Shown in pieces: positions 1 to 7,212 of a DNA stretch of 9,962 nt; within the stretch, counting starts at the first letter, position 1, and each line of letters starts with the position of its first letter. The position numbers and the translations under genes are program-made. This stretch comes from Paracoccaceae bacterium (lineage in GTDB: Bacteria; Pseudomonadota; Alphaproteobacteria; Rhodobacterales; Rhodobacteraceae): contig PWWF01000369.1 of the NCBI GenBank assembly GCA_003561595.1, positions 1 through 9,962 on the forward strand. Reading direction: 5' to 3'. The notes below the pieces were generated by a model. The model saw only the letters and a list, made by a program, of their open reading frames with translations, was not told the DNA's origin and did not search any database.

Positions 1-548
1 ACCAGCCCGGCAATGGCGATCTGGTTCATCATCTTGGCAATCTGGCCCGCGCCGCTGTCGCCCATGCGCTTTGCGATGCGGGCATAGGCCCCGATCACCG
101 GGGCGGCGCGGTCGAAATCGGCCTGCGCGCCGCCGCACATGATGGACAGCACCCCGTTTTCGGCGCCGGCCTGCCCGCCCGACACCGGCGCATCGACAAA
201 GCTGATCTCGCGCCCGGCAGCGATATCGTGCAATTCGCGCGTCACCTGCGCGGACACAGTCGTGTGATCGACGAACAGGCTGCCCGGTGCCATTCCGGCA
301 AAGGCCCCGTCCTCGCCCAGACAGACGGCGCGCAGATCATCGTCGTTGCCAACGCAGGTCAGGACGATCGCGGCCCCCTCGGCAGCGGCGCGGGGCGTTG
401 TGGCGTGACGTCCGCCATTGGCCGCGACCCAGCCCTCGGCCCGCGCGGTCGTGCGGTTAAAGACGCAGACATCGTGACCCGCGCGCAGCAGATGCGCGGC
501 CATGGGTCCGCCCATGACGCCCAGCCCCAGAAACGCCACTCTCGCCAT
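1..548 (-). CDS. NAD(P)-dependent beta-hydroxyacid dehydrogenase (3-hydroxyisobutyrate dehydrogenase family), 3' part beyond the left edge
   Basis: Only the first 182 residues are present; members of this family are usually about 290-300 residues. The N-terminus carries the Rossmann dinucleotide-binding loop GLGVMGGPMA (residues 8-17). At the end of the second strand, FNRTT (30-34) has the Asn-Arg pair that in this family usually goes with NADP(H) rather than NAD. The substrate-binding motif DAPVSGG is at 119-125. The catalytic-lysine motif GAGQIAKMMNQ is at 166-176, with Lys172 as the expected catalytic base and Asn175 as the substrate-contacting Asn. Known members reversibly oxidise 3-hydroxyisobutyrate, tartronate semialdehyde/glycerate or related short beta-hydroxyacids in the cytoplasm; the exact substrate cannot be read from this part. 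The ATG at 546-548 is preceded on the minus strand by AGAGGAAA, nine bases away, which supports this start. It is divergent from the penicillin acylase gene, with a 97-base gap. Confidence 0.9.
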   Translation of the reverse strand, partial: MARVAFLGLGVMGGPMAAHLLRAGHDVCVFNRTTARAEGWVAANGGRHATTPRAAAEGAAIVLTCVGNDDDLRAVCLGEDGAFAGMAPGSLFVDHTTVSAQVTRELHDIAAGREISFVDAPVSGGQAGAENGVLSIMCGGAQADFDRAAPVIGAYARIAKRMGDSGAGQIAKMMNQIAIAGL

Positions 549-645
549 TGCACATTTCCTCTCGAATTCTTGTGATTGCGCTTCGGGCGCAAGACCAATA
601 CCTACCAGTGTCACACCCACCGTCAACACAAAGCCCCCTGCCCCC
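549..645. promoter_or_regulatory. Divergent intergenic region between the dehydrogenase and penicillin acylase genes
   Basis: These 97 bases separate two divergent starts and so must hold promoters for both. On the minus strand there is a good ribosome-binding site (AGAGGAAA) next to the dehydrogenase start. On the plus strand no Shine-Dalgarno sequence precedes the acylase ATG at 646: the preceding bases are C-rich (GCCCCCTGCCCCC). A TTGTGA at 570-575 could be a -35 box, but no convincing -10 box lies at normal spacing. The region is less GC-rich than the flanking genes. Confidence 0.4.
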
Positions 646-3108
646 ATGTTCACCCTTTTCCGCTGGCTTCTGAGAGTGTTCGGTGTTCTGGCCGCCCTGA
701 TCGTGGTGGTGCTGCTGGGGCTGTATTTCTTTCTGTCGCGGTCGCTGCCCGATTATAATGAGGATTTCACCCTGAACGGCGTGCAGGGCGAGGTCGAGAT
801 CGTGCGCAACACGCATAATGTGCCGCATATCTTTGCCGAGGCCGATGCGGATGTGTTTTTCGGGCTGGGCTTTGCCCATGCGCAGGACCGGCTGTGGCAG
901 ATGCAGATGCTGCGGCGCACCGCGCAGGGACGCCTGTCCGAGATGTTTGGCCGCCGCACGCTGCGCACGGATGAATTGATGCGCCGGCTGGATATCTACG
1001 GGCTGGCGCGCGCCGCACTGCCCGCGCAGGACCCGGCGACGCAGGACGCGCTGGCGGCCTATGCCAACGGGGTGAATGCCTGGCTGCGGCTGACGAATGA
1101 ACGCGCGCGTGGGCGCGGGGCGCCCGAATTCTTTCTGTTCAATGCCGAGATGCCGCTGTGGCAGCCTGCGGATTCGCTGGCGATCCTGAAACTGCTGAAT
1201 GTTCAGTTGAACAGCCAGATCGGGCGCGAGGTTCTGCGCGCGCGCACGTCGGAGCTTGTGTCACCCGAGCGGCTGCGCGATCTGATGCCCGACGCGCCCG
1301 GTTCGGGCGTGGCCGCGCTGCCGGATTATTCCAGCCTGTTTCCGGGCTTCAGCCCCGATACGCAACATGCAGGGCAGTCGGCGCCCCTCTCGCCCGTGGC
1401 GCCCTTTCCGCTGGCGGGCGCGTCCAACAGCTTTGCGGCTGCCCCTGACCGCGCGGCCAGCAACGGGGCGCTTCTGGCCAGCGACCCGCATCTGGAACTG
1501 ACCGCGCCCGCGCTGATGTATCTGGCGCGGCTTGATCTGGCCTCGGGTGGGGTGATCGGCGCAACCATTCCGGGTATTCCGGCGGTGTTGTCAGGGCGCT
1601 CGGAACACATGGGCTGGGGGATCACCAGCGCCTATGTCGATGACACGGATGTCTTTATCGAGGAACTGAACCCCGAGGATTCGTCGCAATACCGCACGCC
1701 TGATGGCTGGGCCGAATTCGAGACGCGCGGTTCCATCATCCGCATCCGCGATGAGGACCCGGTGACCATGACCCTGCGCCGGACCGAGAATGGCCCCGTC
1801 ATGTCGGGTGGGCTGTTCGATCTGGGCACCGTGACCCCGCCCGGCCATGTGGCCAGTCTGGGCTGGACCGCGTCCGAGCCTGCCGACACCACCATGACCG
1901 CCGCCATGCGGCTGATGCAGGCGCAGGACATTGATGAGGCGCTGGAGGCGGGTGAGCTGTATATCGGGCCTGCGCAGAACCTGATGCTGGCCACGCCTGA
2001 CCGGATCGCCATGCAGACCATCGGGCGCATTCCGCGCCGCGACCCCGCACATGAGACGCAGGGCCGCATGCCCGCGCCCGGATGGCGCCCGGAAAACCGC
2101 TGGCAGGGCACCATGCCTTACGCCGACAACCCCCGCTTTCTGGACCCCGATGGCGGGATTCTGGGCAATACCAACAACAAGATCCTCGATCGCGCCTTTC
2201 CAGATCATGTCAGTCATGACTGGGGCGATACCCAGCGGATCGAACGCTTTCAGCACCTGATGCGCCAGCGCGAGGTGCATACCCGCGACAGTTTCATCGA
2301 GGCGCAGCTTGATACGGTCAGCCATGCCGCGCGGCTGATCCTGCCGCTGGTTGCCGCCGATCTGTGGTTTTCGGGCGATGCCGCGCCCGAGGGCACGCGC
2401 GCCCATCTGCGTCAGCGCGCCCTGCGCCTGCTGGCGGACTGGAATGGCGAGATGAACGAGCATCTGCCCGAGCCCCTGATCTATGCCGCCTGGATGCGCC
2501 ACCTGCAGGACCGGCTGATCCGCGATGAGCTGGGGCCGCTGGCCGCGCAATTCACCCATGTGGAGCCGGTCTTTATCGAGCGCGTCTTTCGCGACACGGA
2601 TGGCGCGTCCGAGTGGTGCAATATCGTGCAATCCTCGGTCCGAGAGACCTGCGACGAAATCGCCATCGCCGCGCTGGACGAGGCGCTGCTGCGTCTGACG
2701 GAACGCTATGGCGAGAATGTCGAAAGCTGGCGCTGGGGCGATGCGCATATGGCCACCCATGCCCATGCCGTGCTGGGCGAGGTGCCGGTGCTGCAGTATT
2801 TCGTGAATATCCGGCAATCGACCTCGGGCGGGGATCATACGCTGATGCGCGCGCAGACCTCGGGGCGCGACCCGGAACCCTTTGCGAATGTGCATGGGTC
2901 CATCTATCGCGGGGTCTATGATTTCGCCGATCCCGAAAGCTCGGTCTTCATCCTGTCCACGGGACAATCGGGCCACCCGCTGTCGCGCCATTACGATGAT
3001 CTGGGCGATCTGTGGCGGCGGGGCGAATACATCCCCATGACGCTCGACCCCGATCTGGCGCGCGGCGGGGCTGTCGGGAACACGCGGCTCTCGCCTGCGG
3101 ATCAGTGA
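646..3108 (+). CDS. Penicillin acylase family protein (membrane-anchored Ntn-hydrolase)
   Basis: 820 residues, full length for the family. Penicillin acylases are Ntn-hydrolases: a precursor cleaves itself into alpha and beta chains, and the new N-terminal residue of the beta chain attacks an amide bond. Residues 8-30 form one hydrophobic membrane segment after a short Arg-containing N-terminus, so the enzyme is probably exported or anchored facing the periplasm. The alpha-chain hallmark GLGFAHAQDRLWQ is at 73-85. The predicted cleavage site is G258-A259 | S260-N261-S262-F263, making Ser260 the nucleophile. GNTNNK (507-512) holds the expected oxyanion-hole Asn. WGDAHMATHAHA follows at 697-708, and the C-terminal motif GQSGHP is at 773-778. 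ATG 646 was chosen because an in-frame upstream extension to 502 would overlap the divergent dehydrogenase gene and lacks coding character; however, no Shine-Dalgarno is visible. Known substrates in the family include beta-lactam side chains, acyl-homoserine lactones and other amides. The substrate here cannot be told. Confidence 0.93.
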   Translation: MFTLFRWLLRVFGVLAALIVVVLLGLYFFLSRSLPDYNEDFTLNGVQGEVEIVRNTHNVPHIFAEADADVFFGLGFAHAQDRLWQMQMLRRTAQGRLSEMFGRRTLRTDELMRRLDIYGLARAALPAQDPATQDALAAYANGVNAWLRLTNERARGRGAPEFFLFNAEMPLWQPADSLAILKLLNVQLNSQIGREVLRARTSELVSPERLRDLMPDAPGSGVAALPDYSSLFPGFSPDTQHAGQSAPLSPVAPFPLAGASNSFAAAPDRAASNGALLASDPHLELTAPALMYLARLDLASGGVIGATIPGIPAVLSGRSEHMGWGITSAYVDDTDVFIEELNPEDSSQYRTPDGWAEFETRGSIIRIRDEDPVTMTLRRTENGPVMSGGLFDLGTVTPPGHVASLGWTASEPADTTMTAAMRLMQAQDIDEALEAGELYIGPAQNLMLATPDRIAMQTIGRIPRRDPAHETQGRMPAPGWRPENRWQGTMPYADNPRFLDPDGGILGNTNNKILDRAFPDHVSHDWGDTQRIERFQHLMRQREVHTRDSFIEAQLDTVSHAARLILPLVAADLWFSGDAAPEGTRAHLRQRALRLLADWNGEMNEHLPEPLIYAAWMRHLQDRLIRDELGPLAAQFTHVEPVFIERVFRDTDGASEWCNIVQSSVRETCDEIAIAALDEALLRLTERYGENVESWRWGDAHMATHAHAVLGEVPVLQYFVNIRQSTSGGDHTLMRAQTSGRDPEPFANVHGSIYRGVYDFADPESSVFILSTGQSGHPLSRHYDDLGDLWRRGEYIPMTLDPDLARGGAVGNTRLSPADQ

Positions 3109-3252
3109 CACCTGTTGCAGTTGGGTCACAAACCTGTGGTTGTGCGCTGGCTTGACCTCAAGTCAGGCGGGACAGTCGCGATTCTGCCTGCCAGATTCGC
3201 AAAATAAAAACCGCGTGTCCGCAATCTTGCGGGGAAAAAGGAGGAGTTTTCC
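3109..3252 (+). promoter_or_regulatory. Leader/promoter region of the FadL-type transporter gene
   Basis: 144 bases between the acylase stop and the fadL-like start. Just after the acylase stop are two overlapping weak inverted repeats, GTGAC...GTCAC (3106-3129) and CACAAACC...GGTTGTG (3127-3144). Neither has a T-run. TTGACC at 3152-3157 is a possible -35 box, and it lies within TGACCTCAAGTCA, an inverted repeat of TGAC with a 5-base spacer. No good -10 box is seen at 16-18 bases. An AT-rich patch (AAAATAAAAA) lies at 3201-3210. A palindrome (3219-3232, listed separately) and a strong Shine-Dalgarno AGGAGGAG (3239-3246, six bases before ATG) complete the leader. Confidence 0.45.
3219..3232. 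repeat. Perfect inverted repeat CCGCAA-TC-TTGCGG upstream of the FadL-type gene
   Basis: The 6-base arms are perfectly complementary around a 2-base centre. The element ends six bases before the Shine-Dalgarno sequence. It could be a regulator operator or, with a slightly larger loop, a small RNA hairpin near the ribosome-binding site. No regulator is identified. Confidence 0.5.
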
Positions 3253-4371
3253 ATGCGCAAGTATCTACTTACCAGCGTCGCCATCCTGGCAGCCGGCCCG
3301 GCCCTTGCCGGCGGGGTCGAACGGTCGAACCAGTCCATGGCCATCCTGTTCGAGCAGGGCAACTATCTGGAATTCGGCGCATCCTATACGCGCCCGCGTG
3401 TGTCGGGTGAAGCACAGGCCAACCCGAGTATCTCCACGGGCAATATGTCCGAGGATTTCTGGGCGCTCGATCTGCGGTTCCGCGGGCAGATCAATGATCA
3501 GTTGTCTTATGCGATCATCATTGACGAACCCATCGGCGCGAATGTCGCCTATCCCGACGGCACGGGCTATGATCTCGAGGGATCGACCGGCACGATCGAA
3601 AGCCGCGCGCTGACGGGGGTGCTGCGCTACGCCTTTGATGGCGGGGTCAGTGTTTACGGTGGTCTGCGCGCCGTGCGCACACGCGGCGAGGTCGATCTGA
3701 CGGTCCCCCTGCCACCGCCATTCGGGCCGCAGAACTACACCATGTCCACGAATACCGACACGGCCTATGGGTATCTGCTGGGTGTCGCCTATGAAGTGCC
3801 TGAAATCGCCGGGCGTGTGTCGCTGACATATAATTCCCGTATCACCCATGATTTCGACTCTACCGAGACATTCACCCTGCCTATTCCCCCCTACCTACCG
3901 GGCGAGGATATTCCGGGCGAGTTTTCGACATCCATTCCGGAATCCCTCCATCTGGAGTTCCAGACCGGCGTGGCGGAAGATACGCTTCTCTTCGGCGGGG
4001 TCCGCTGGGTGCGGTGGTCGAAATTCGACATCAGTCCGACGATCTATTCACAGATCACCGGCGGCAATTCCCTTGTGGATTATGACAAGCCTACGACGAC
4101 ATACACAATCGGGGTTGGCCGCCGCTTCACCGAGCAGCTCTCGGGCTCTGCCAGCATCAGCCATGAACGCTCGGGCGGCGGCCAGTTGGGCAATCTCGGC
4201 CCAACCGATGGCTTTACCTCGGTCGGCCTGGGAGCGAGCTATACCATCGACAACATCACACTCAGCGGCGGGGTGCAGTATCGCTGGATCGGGGGCGGTG
4301 ATACGCAGTTCGGCAGTTTCTCGGGCAATTCGGCCACCTCTGCCGGGCTGCGCGTGGGCGTGCGGTTCTGA
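3253..4371 (+). CDS. FadL/TodX (OMPP1) family outer-membrane transport protein
   Basis: 372 residues. A clear Sec signal peptide, MRKYLLTSVAILAAGPALA, has cleavage expected after Ala19, giving a mature start GGVERSNQSMAILFE. The rest is a succession of alternating polar/hydrophobic beta strands with loops rich in G, S, T and D. The protein ends in a strand with a terminal Phe (RVGVRF), the usual outer-membrane barrel assembly signal. The FadL family forms 14-stranded barrels that let hydrophobic compounds, such as long-chain fatty acids or aromatic hydrocarbons, cross the outer membrane. This protein is shorter than E. coli FadL. Only a short stretch separates the mature N-terminus from the first strand, so the N-terminal hatch with its Asn-Pro-Ala motif is reduced or absent. 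The start is fixed by AGGAGGAG at 3239-3246. It appears monocistronic: it has its own leader and a strong terminator follows. The substrate is unknown. Confidence 0.85.
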   Translation: MRKYLLTSVAILAAGPALAGGVERSNQSMAILFEQGNYLEFGASYTRPRVSGEAQANPSISTGNMSEDFWALDLRFRGQINDQLSYAIIIDEPIGANVAYPDGTGYDLEGSTGTIESRALTGVLRYAFDGGVSVYGGLRAVRTRGEVDLTVPLPPPFGPQNYTMSTNTDTAYGYLLGVAYEVPEIAGRVSLTYNSRITHDFDSTETFTLPIPPYLPGEDIPGEFSTSIPESLHLEFQTGVAEDTLLFGGVRWVRWSKFDISPTIYSQITGGNSLVDYDKPTTTYTIGVGRRFTEQLSGSASISHERSGGGQLGNLGPTDGFTSVGLGASYTIDNITLSGGVQYRWIGGGDTQFGSFSGNSATSAGLRVGVRF

Positions 4372-4394
4372 ACCACCGCTCGGCATGTGACATC

Positions 4395-4422
4395 GGCCCT
4401 GCCCCTTGCGGGCAGGGCCTTT
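4395..4422 (+). terminator. Hairpin terminator after the FadL-type gene
   Basis: A perfect 10-bp stem, GGCCCTGCCC (4395-4404) with GGGCAGGGCC (4410-4419), encloses the 5-base loop CTTGC and is followed by a short TTT. It lies 24 bases after the stop codon at 4369-4371. The T-run is short, as is common in high-GC genomes, but the stem is strong and its position fits intrinsic termination. Confidence 0.8.
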
Positions 4423-4432
4423 GCATGTCGGC

Positions 4433-4461
4433 TTGACCCTGCCTGCCCCCTTGGCTACGCA
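4433..4461 (+). promoter_or_regulatory. Possible sigma-70-type promoter for the P-loop protein/metA operon
   Basis: TTGACC (4433-4438) matches a -35 box and lies just after the upstream terminator. With a 17-base spacer the -10 position reads TACGCA (4456-4461), preceded by GGC. This is a weak -10 box but keeps the TA. The start codon is 28 bases further on. No known SAM riboswitch class was recognised between here and the gene. Placement is by pattern and position only. Confidence 0.35.
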
Positions 4462-4489
4462 GACCTGCCCATGATCACAGGACGGCCCC

Positions 4490-5344
4490 ATGCTTTACCC
4501 CACGGCTGCTGACTGGCGCGCCGCCCCGCGCAAGAAGATCCTGTTTTACGGCATGTCGGGCCTGGGCAAGACGCATCTGGCCACGCTCTTGCGCGAGGCC
4601 GGGGACTGGTTTCACTATTCCATCGATTACCGCATCGGCACCCGCTACATGGGCGAGTTCATCGCCGATAATTTCAAGCGCGAGGCGATGCGCGTGCCGC
4701 TCTTGCGCGAGCTTCTGCTGACAGACTCGGTCTATATCAGTTCGAACATCACCTTCGACAATCTCGCGCCGCTATCCACCTATCTGGGCAAACCGGGTGA
4801 TCCGGCGCAGGGGGGCCTGCCCTTTGACGAATACATGACCCGGCAGGACCAGCACCGCACGGCCGAAATCGCCGCGCTGTCGGATACGCCGCATTTCATC
4901 GCACGGGCCGAGGCGCTCTATGGCTACCCGCATTTCGTCTGCGACACGGGCGGGTCCATCTGCGAGGTGATCGACCCTGACGACCCCGCCGACCCGCTGA
5001 TGAGCACGCTTGACGCGCATGTGCTGCCCATCTGGATCGCGGGCAGCGACGCCCACACGGCCGAGCTGATCCGCCGCTTTGACCGCGCGCCCAAGCCGAT
5101 GTATTACCAGCCCGAATTTCTGCACCGCGCCTGGGTGGAATATCAAGCCGAAACCGGGCAGGCCCCCGACCGCATCGACCCCGATGCCTTCGTGCGCTGG
5201 ACCTATGCGCGCGCGCTTGCCCATCGCGCGCCGCGCTATGCCGCCATGGCGCGCAACTGGGGCATCACCCTGCTGGCGGATGAGGTAAAGAACATCCGAC
5301 AGACCCCTGACATCATTGACCTTATCGCCGACAAGCTGCCCTGA
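4490..5344 (+). CDS. Uncharacterised P-loop NTPase/kinase-like protein upstream of metA
   Basis: 284 residues. I recognise no specific function. A Walker A loop, GMSGLGKTH (residues 21-29, with Lys27 and Thr28), follows a short strand KKILFY, as in small-molecule kinases and nucleotide kinases. SIDYRIGTRYMGE (44-56) puts an acid (Asp46) where such kinases often bind substrate or metal. HFVCDTGGSICE (148-159) ends a predicted strand with Asp152 and is the best Walker B-like candidate. HVLPIWIAGSD (177-187) looks like another core strand. No signal peptide or membrane segment is seen, so it is probably cytoplasmic. The conserved-looking aromatic and charged clusters suggest a dedicated enzyme rather than a AAA+ machine; no arginine finger or sensor motif was noted. 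AGGA (4479-4482), seven bases before the ATG, supports the start. It is followed 15 bases later by metA, so co-transcription is likely. A link to methionine metabolism is inferred from position only. Confidence 0.85.
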   Translation: MLYPTAADWRAAPRKKILFYGMSGLGKTHLATLLREAGDWFHYSIDYRIGTRYMGEFIADNFKREAMRVPLLRELLLTDSVYISSNITFDNLAPLSTYLGKPGDPAQGGLPFDEYMTRQDQHRTAEIAALSDTPHFIARAEALYGYPHFVCDTGGSICEVIDPDDPADPLMSTLDAHVLPIWIAGSDAHTAELIRRFDRAPKPMYYQPEFLHRAWVEYQAETGQAPDRIDPDAFVRWTYARALAHRAPRYAAMARNWGITLLADEVKNIRQTPDIIDLIADKLP

Positions 5345-5359
5345 GCAAGGACACCGCCC

Positions 5360-6277
5360 ATGCCCATCACCCTGCCCGAATCCCTGCCTGCATTCGACGT
5401 GCTGACCCGCGAAGGGGTCATGGTCATGTCCGACATGCGCGCAGCCCGGCAGGATATCCGCCCCCTGCGCATCGGGCTGTTGAACCTGATGCCCAAGAAG
5501 ATTCAGACAGAGACGCAATTCGCCCGCCTGATCGGCGCGACGCCCTTGCAGATCGAGTTCTCGCTGATCCGCATGTCCGAGCACGAGACGAAGAACACGG
5601 CCGCCGAACATATGGCCGAATTCTACCGTCCCTTCTCAGAGGTGCGCGAGGAACGCTTTGACGGGCTGATCATCACCGGCGCCCCCATCGAACATCTGCC
5701 CTATGAAGATGTCACCTATTGGGACGAACTGGCCGAGGTCTTTGACTGGACCCAGACCCATGTGCATCACACATTCGGCGTGTGCTGGGGCGGCATGGCG
5801 ATGCTGCGCCACTTCCACGGGCTCGACAAGCACATGCTGCCCGCCAAGGCCTTCGGCTGCTTCCGCCACCGCTGCCTCGCGCCTGCCTCGCCCTATCTGC
5901 AGGGGTTTTCGGATGACCTGCTGATCCCGGTCAGCCGCTGGACCGAAATGCGCGCGTCTGAAATCGACGCCACACCGGGGCTGGAGACGCTGATCGCCTC
6001 GGACGCGGTCGGGCCCTGTCTCGTCGAGGATGCCGCCCATCGCGCGCTGATGATCTTCAATCATCTCGAGTATGACAGCACCACGCTCAAGGAAGAATAT
6101 GACCGCGACATCGCAGCGGGCAAACCGGTCAATGTGCCCTCGAACTACTATCCAGATGACGATCCGGCGAGAATGCCGCTGAACCGGTGGCGAAGTCATG
6201 CACATCTTCTATATGGCAACTGGATCAACCAGATATACCAGACCACACCCTATGACCTTGCTCAGATCGGCCAATAA
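5360..6277 (+). CDS. metA: Homoserine O-acyltransferase MetA, predicted acetyl-CoA-specific
   Basis: 305 residues, the normal length of MetA. The enzyme acylates the hydroxyl of L-homoserine, the first committed step of methionine synthesis, in the cytoplasm. It has a class I glutamine-amidotransferase-like fold. The nucleophile Cys142 lies in FGVCWGG (139-145), and the His235/Glu237 partners lie in NHLEYD (234-239), at the same numbers as in E. coli Met[13 protein letters not shown] (42-53) is also typical. Residue 111 is Glu ([10 protein letters not shown], 107-116). In studied MetA proteins Glu111 goes with acetyl-CoA and Gly111 with succinyl-CoA, so this is predicted to be a homoserine O-acetyltransferase despite the name usually given to the family. 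AAGGA at 5347-5351, eight bases before ATG, supports the start. It is probably co-transcribed with the P-loop protein upstream, and its 3' end overlaps the hydrolase gene by 26 bases. Confidence 0.96.
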   Translation: MPITLPESLPAFDVLTREGVMVMSDMRAARQDIRPLRIGLLNLMPKKIQTETQFARLIGATPLQIEFSLIRMSEHETKNTAAEHMAEFYRPFSEVREERFDGLIITGAPIEHLPYEDVTYWDELAEVFDWTQTHVHHTFGVCWGGMAMLRHFHGLDKHMLPAKAFGCFRHRCLAPASPYLQGFSDDLLIPVSRWTEMRASEIDATPGLETLIASDAVGPCLVEDAAHRALMIFNHLEYDSTTLKEEYDRDIAAGKPVNVPSNYYPDDDPARMPLNRWRSHAHLLYGNWINQIYQTTPYDLAQIGQ

Positions 6278-7208
6278 AGCGACCACAGCGCTGTTCGGCG
6301 CGGCCTTGATCGCGGCCTGTTCGCTCGGGATGGAGGACCGCATGGCCCATGCCGACACAAGCCCCGAAGGGGCTTTCGTGACCCTGCCGCAGGGCCGCCT
6401 GCACGCCATCGTGCAGGGCGAAGGGCCCGATCTGGTCATGATCCACGGCGCCAATGGCAATGCGCGCGATTTCAGCTTCGAGCTGATCGACCGCATGGCA
6501 GAGGAGTTTCGCGTCATTGCCTTCGACCGCCCCGGCTTCGGGCATTCGGACGGCTTCGGCACCCCGCTCGGCCCGCTGGAACAGGCCGATATCCTGCGCC
6601 GCGCGGCCCAGCAGCTCGACGTGCAGGACCCGATCCTGCTGGGCCATTCCTATGGCGGGGCCGTGGCGCTGGCCTGGGCGCTGCGCGGGGGCGATGAGGT
6701 CGCGGGCCTGACGCTGCTGGCCCCGGCCTCGCATCCCTGGCCGGGCGAGCTGGGGCTGTGGTATCGGCTCTCGGCCTCGGCGCTCGGACAGCATGTGGTG
6801 CTGCCCATGGTCGCCAATCTCGCGCCGCGCGGCTCGGTCGAACGCACGCTTGAACGCGTGTTCCAGCCCGACCCGGTCCCCGAGGGGTATCTCGATCATC
6901 TCGGGCTCGATCTGACCCTGCGCACCAGCCAGTTGCAGATCAATGCGCAACAGGTGGACAGCCTCAAGGATTATCTCGACGGCATGTATCCCGGCTATCC
7001 GGCCCTGACCCTGCCCATCGAGATTGTGCATGGCCGCGCGGACCGCACCGTGGGGCTGCAATTCCATTCCGAACGCCTCGAGGCCGAGGTCGACAGCGCC
7101 AACCTGACCCGCGTCGATGATATGGGCCATATGCCCCATCACGCCGATCCCGAACTGGTCGCCGACACGATCCGCCGCACCGCCCGTCGCGCGGGCCTGC
7201 TACCCTGA
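6252..7208 (+). CDS. Alpha/beta-fold hydrolase, putative lipoprotein
   Basis: 318 residues from ATG 6252. The hydrolase core is complete. The oxyanion motif is HGANGN (65-70). The nucleophile elbow GHSYGG (131-136) holds Ser133. The acid Asp264 is in HGRADRTVG, and the catalytic His293 is in [19 protein letters not shown], between the first motifs, is typical of the epoxide hydrolase/dehalogenase/peroxidase-like branch, but a Ser nucleophile points to an esterase, lipase or C-C hydrolase. The substrate is unknown. The leader has Arg5 and Lys9, a hydrophobic run and the lipobox-like IAAC with Cys23, suggesting a lipid-anchored periplasmic or membrane protein. The start is uncertain. ATG 6252 overlaps metA by 26 bases and lacks a visible Shine-Dalgarno. 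An internal ATG at 6342 has GGAGGA at 6332-6337 and would give a leaderless cytoplasmic form of 288 residues. Confidence 0.85.
   Translation: MTLLRSANKATTALFGAALIAACSLGMEDRMAHADTSPEGAFVTLPQGRLHAIVQGEGPDLVMIHGANGNARDFSFELIDRMAEEFRVIAFDRPGFGHSDGFGTPLGPLEQADILRRAAQQLDVQDPILLGHSYGGAVALAWALRGGDEVAGLTLLAPASHPWPGELGLWYRLSASALGQHVVLPMVANLAPRGSVERTLERVFQPDPVPEGYLDHLGLDLTLRTSQLQINAQQVDSLKDYLDGMYPGYPALTLPIEIVHGRADRTVGLQFHSERLEAEVDSANLTRVDDMGHMPHHADPELVADTIRRTARRAGLLP
6332..6344 (+). promoter_or_regulatory. Strong internal ribosome-binding site and alternative start in the hydrolase gene
   Basis: GGAGGA (6332-6337) is followed four bases later by an in-frame ATG (6342-6344). This is a better Shine-Dalgarno match than anything before ATG 6252, though the spacing is a little short. 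Initiation here would remove the lipoprotein leader and leave the whole catalytic core. Confidence 0.35.
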
Positions 7209-7212
7209 TCCA

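Noticed and set aside
502..645. N-terminal extension of the penicillin acylase to ATG 502
   Set aside because: It would overlap the divergent dehydrogenase and place about 48 polar residues ahead of the membrane segment. ATG 646 starts right before the Arg-rich, hydrophobic anchor.
1591..3129. Long minus-strand open frame (512 codons) opposite the penicillin acylase gene
   Set aside because: Antisense shadow of a full-length, motif-complete gene. The translated product shows no recognisable domain, and long antisense frames are expected at this GC content.
3151..3175. SoxR/MerR-type operator suggested by ACCTCAAGT in the fadL leader
   Set aside because: Only one half-site resembles the SoxR box; the following bases do not supply the complementary ACTTGAGG half.
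4372..4489. SAM-responsive riboswitch ahead of the metA operon
   Set aside because: Alphaproteobacterial metA genes sometimes have SAM-II type riboswitches, but this short region is filled by the upstream gene's terminator and a promoter-like sequence, and I see no pseudoknot pattern. A covariance-model search would settle it.
6198..6251. Upstream start of the hydrolase at ATG 6198
   Set aside because: It would overlap metA by 80 bases and bury the lipoprotein leader behind 18 extra residues that are simply the metA C-terminus read in another frame.
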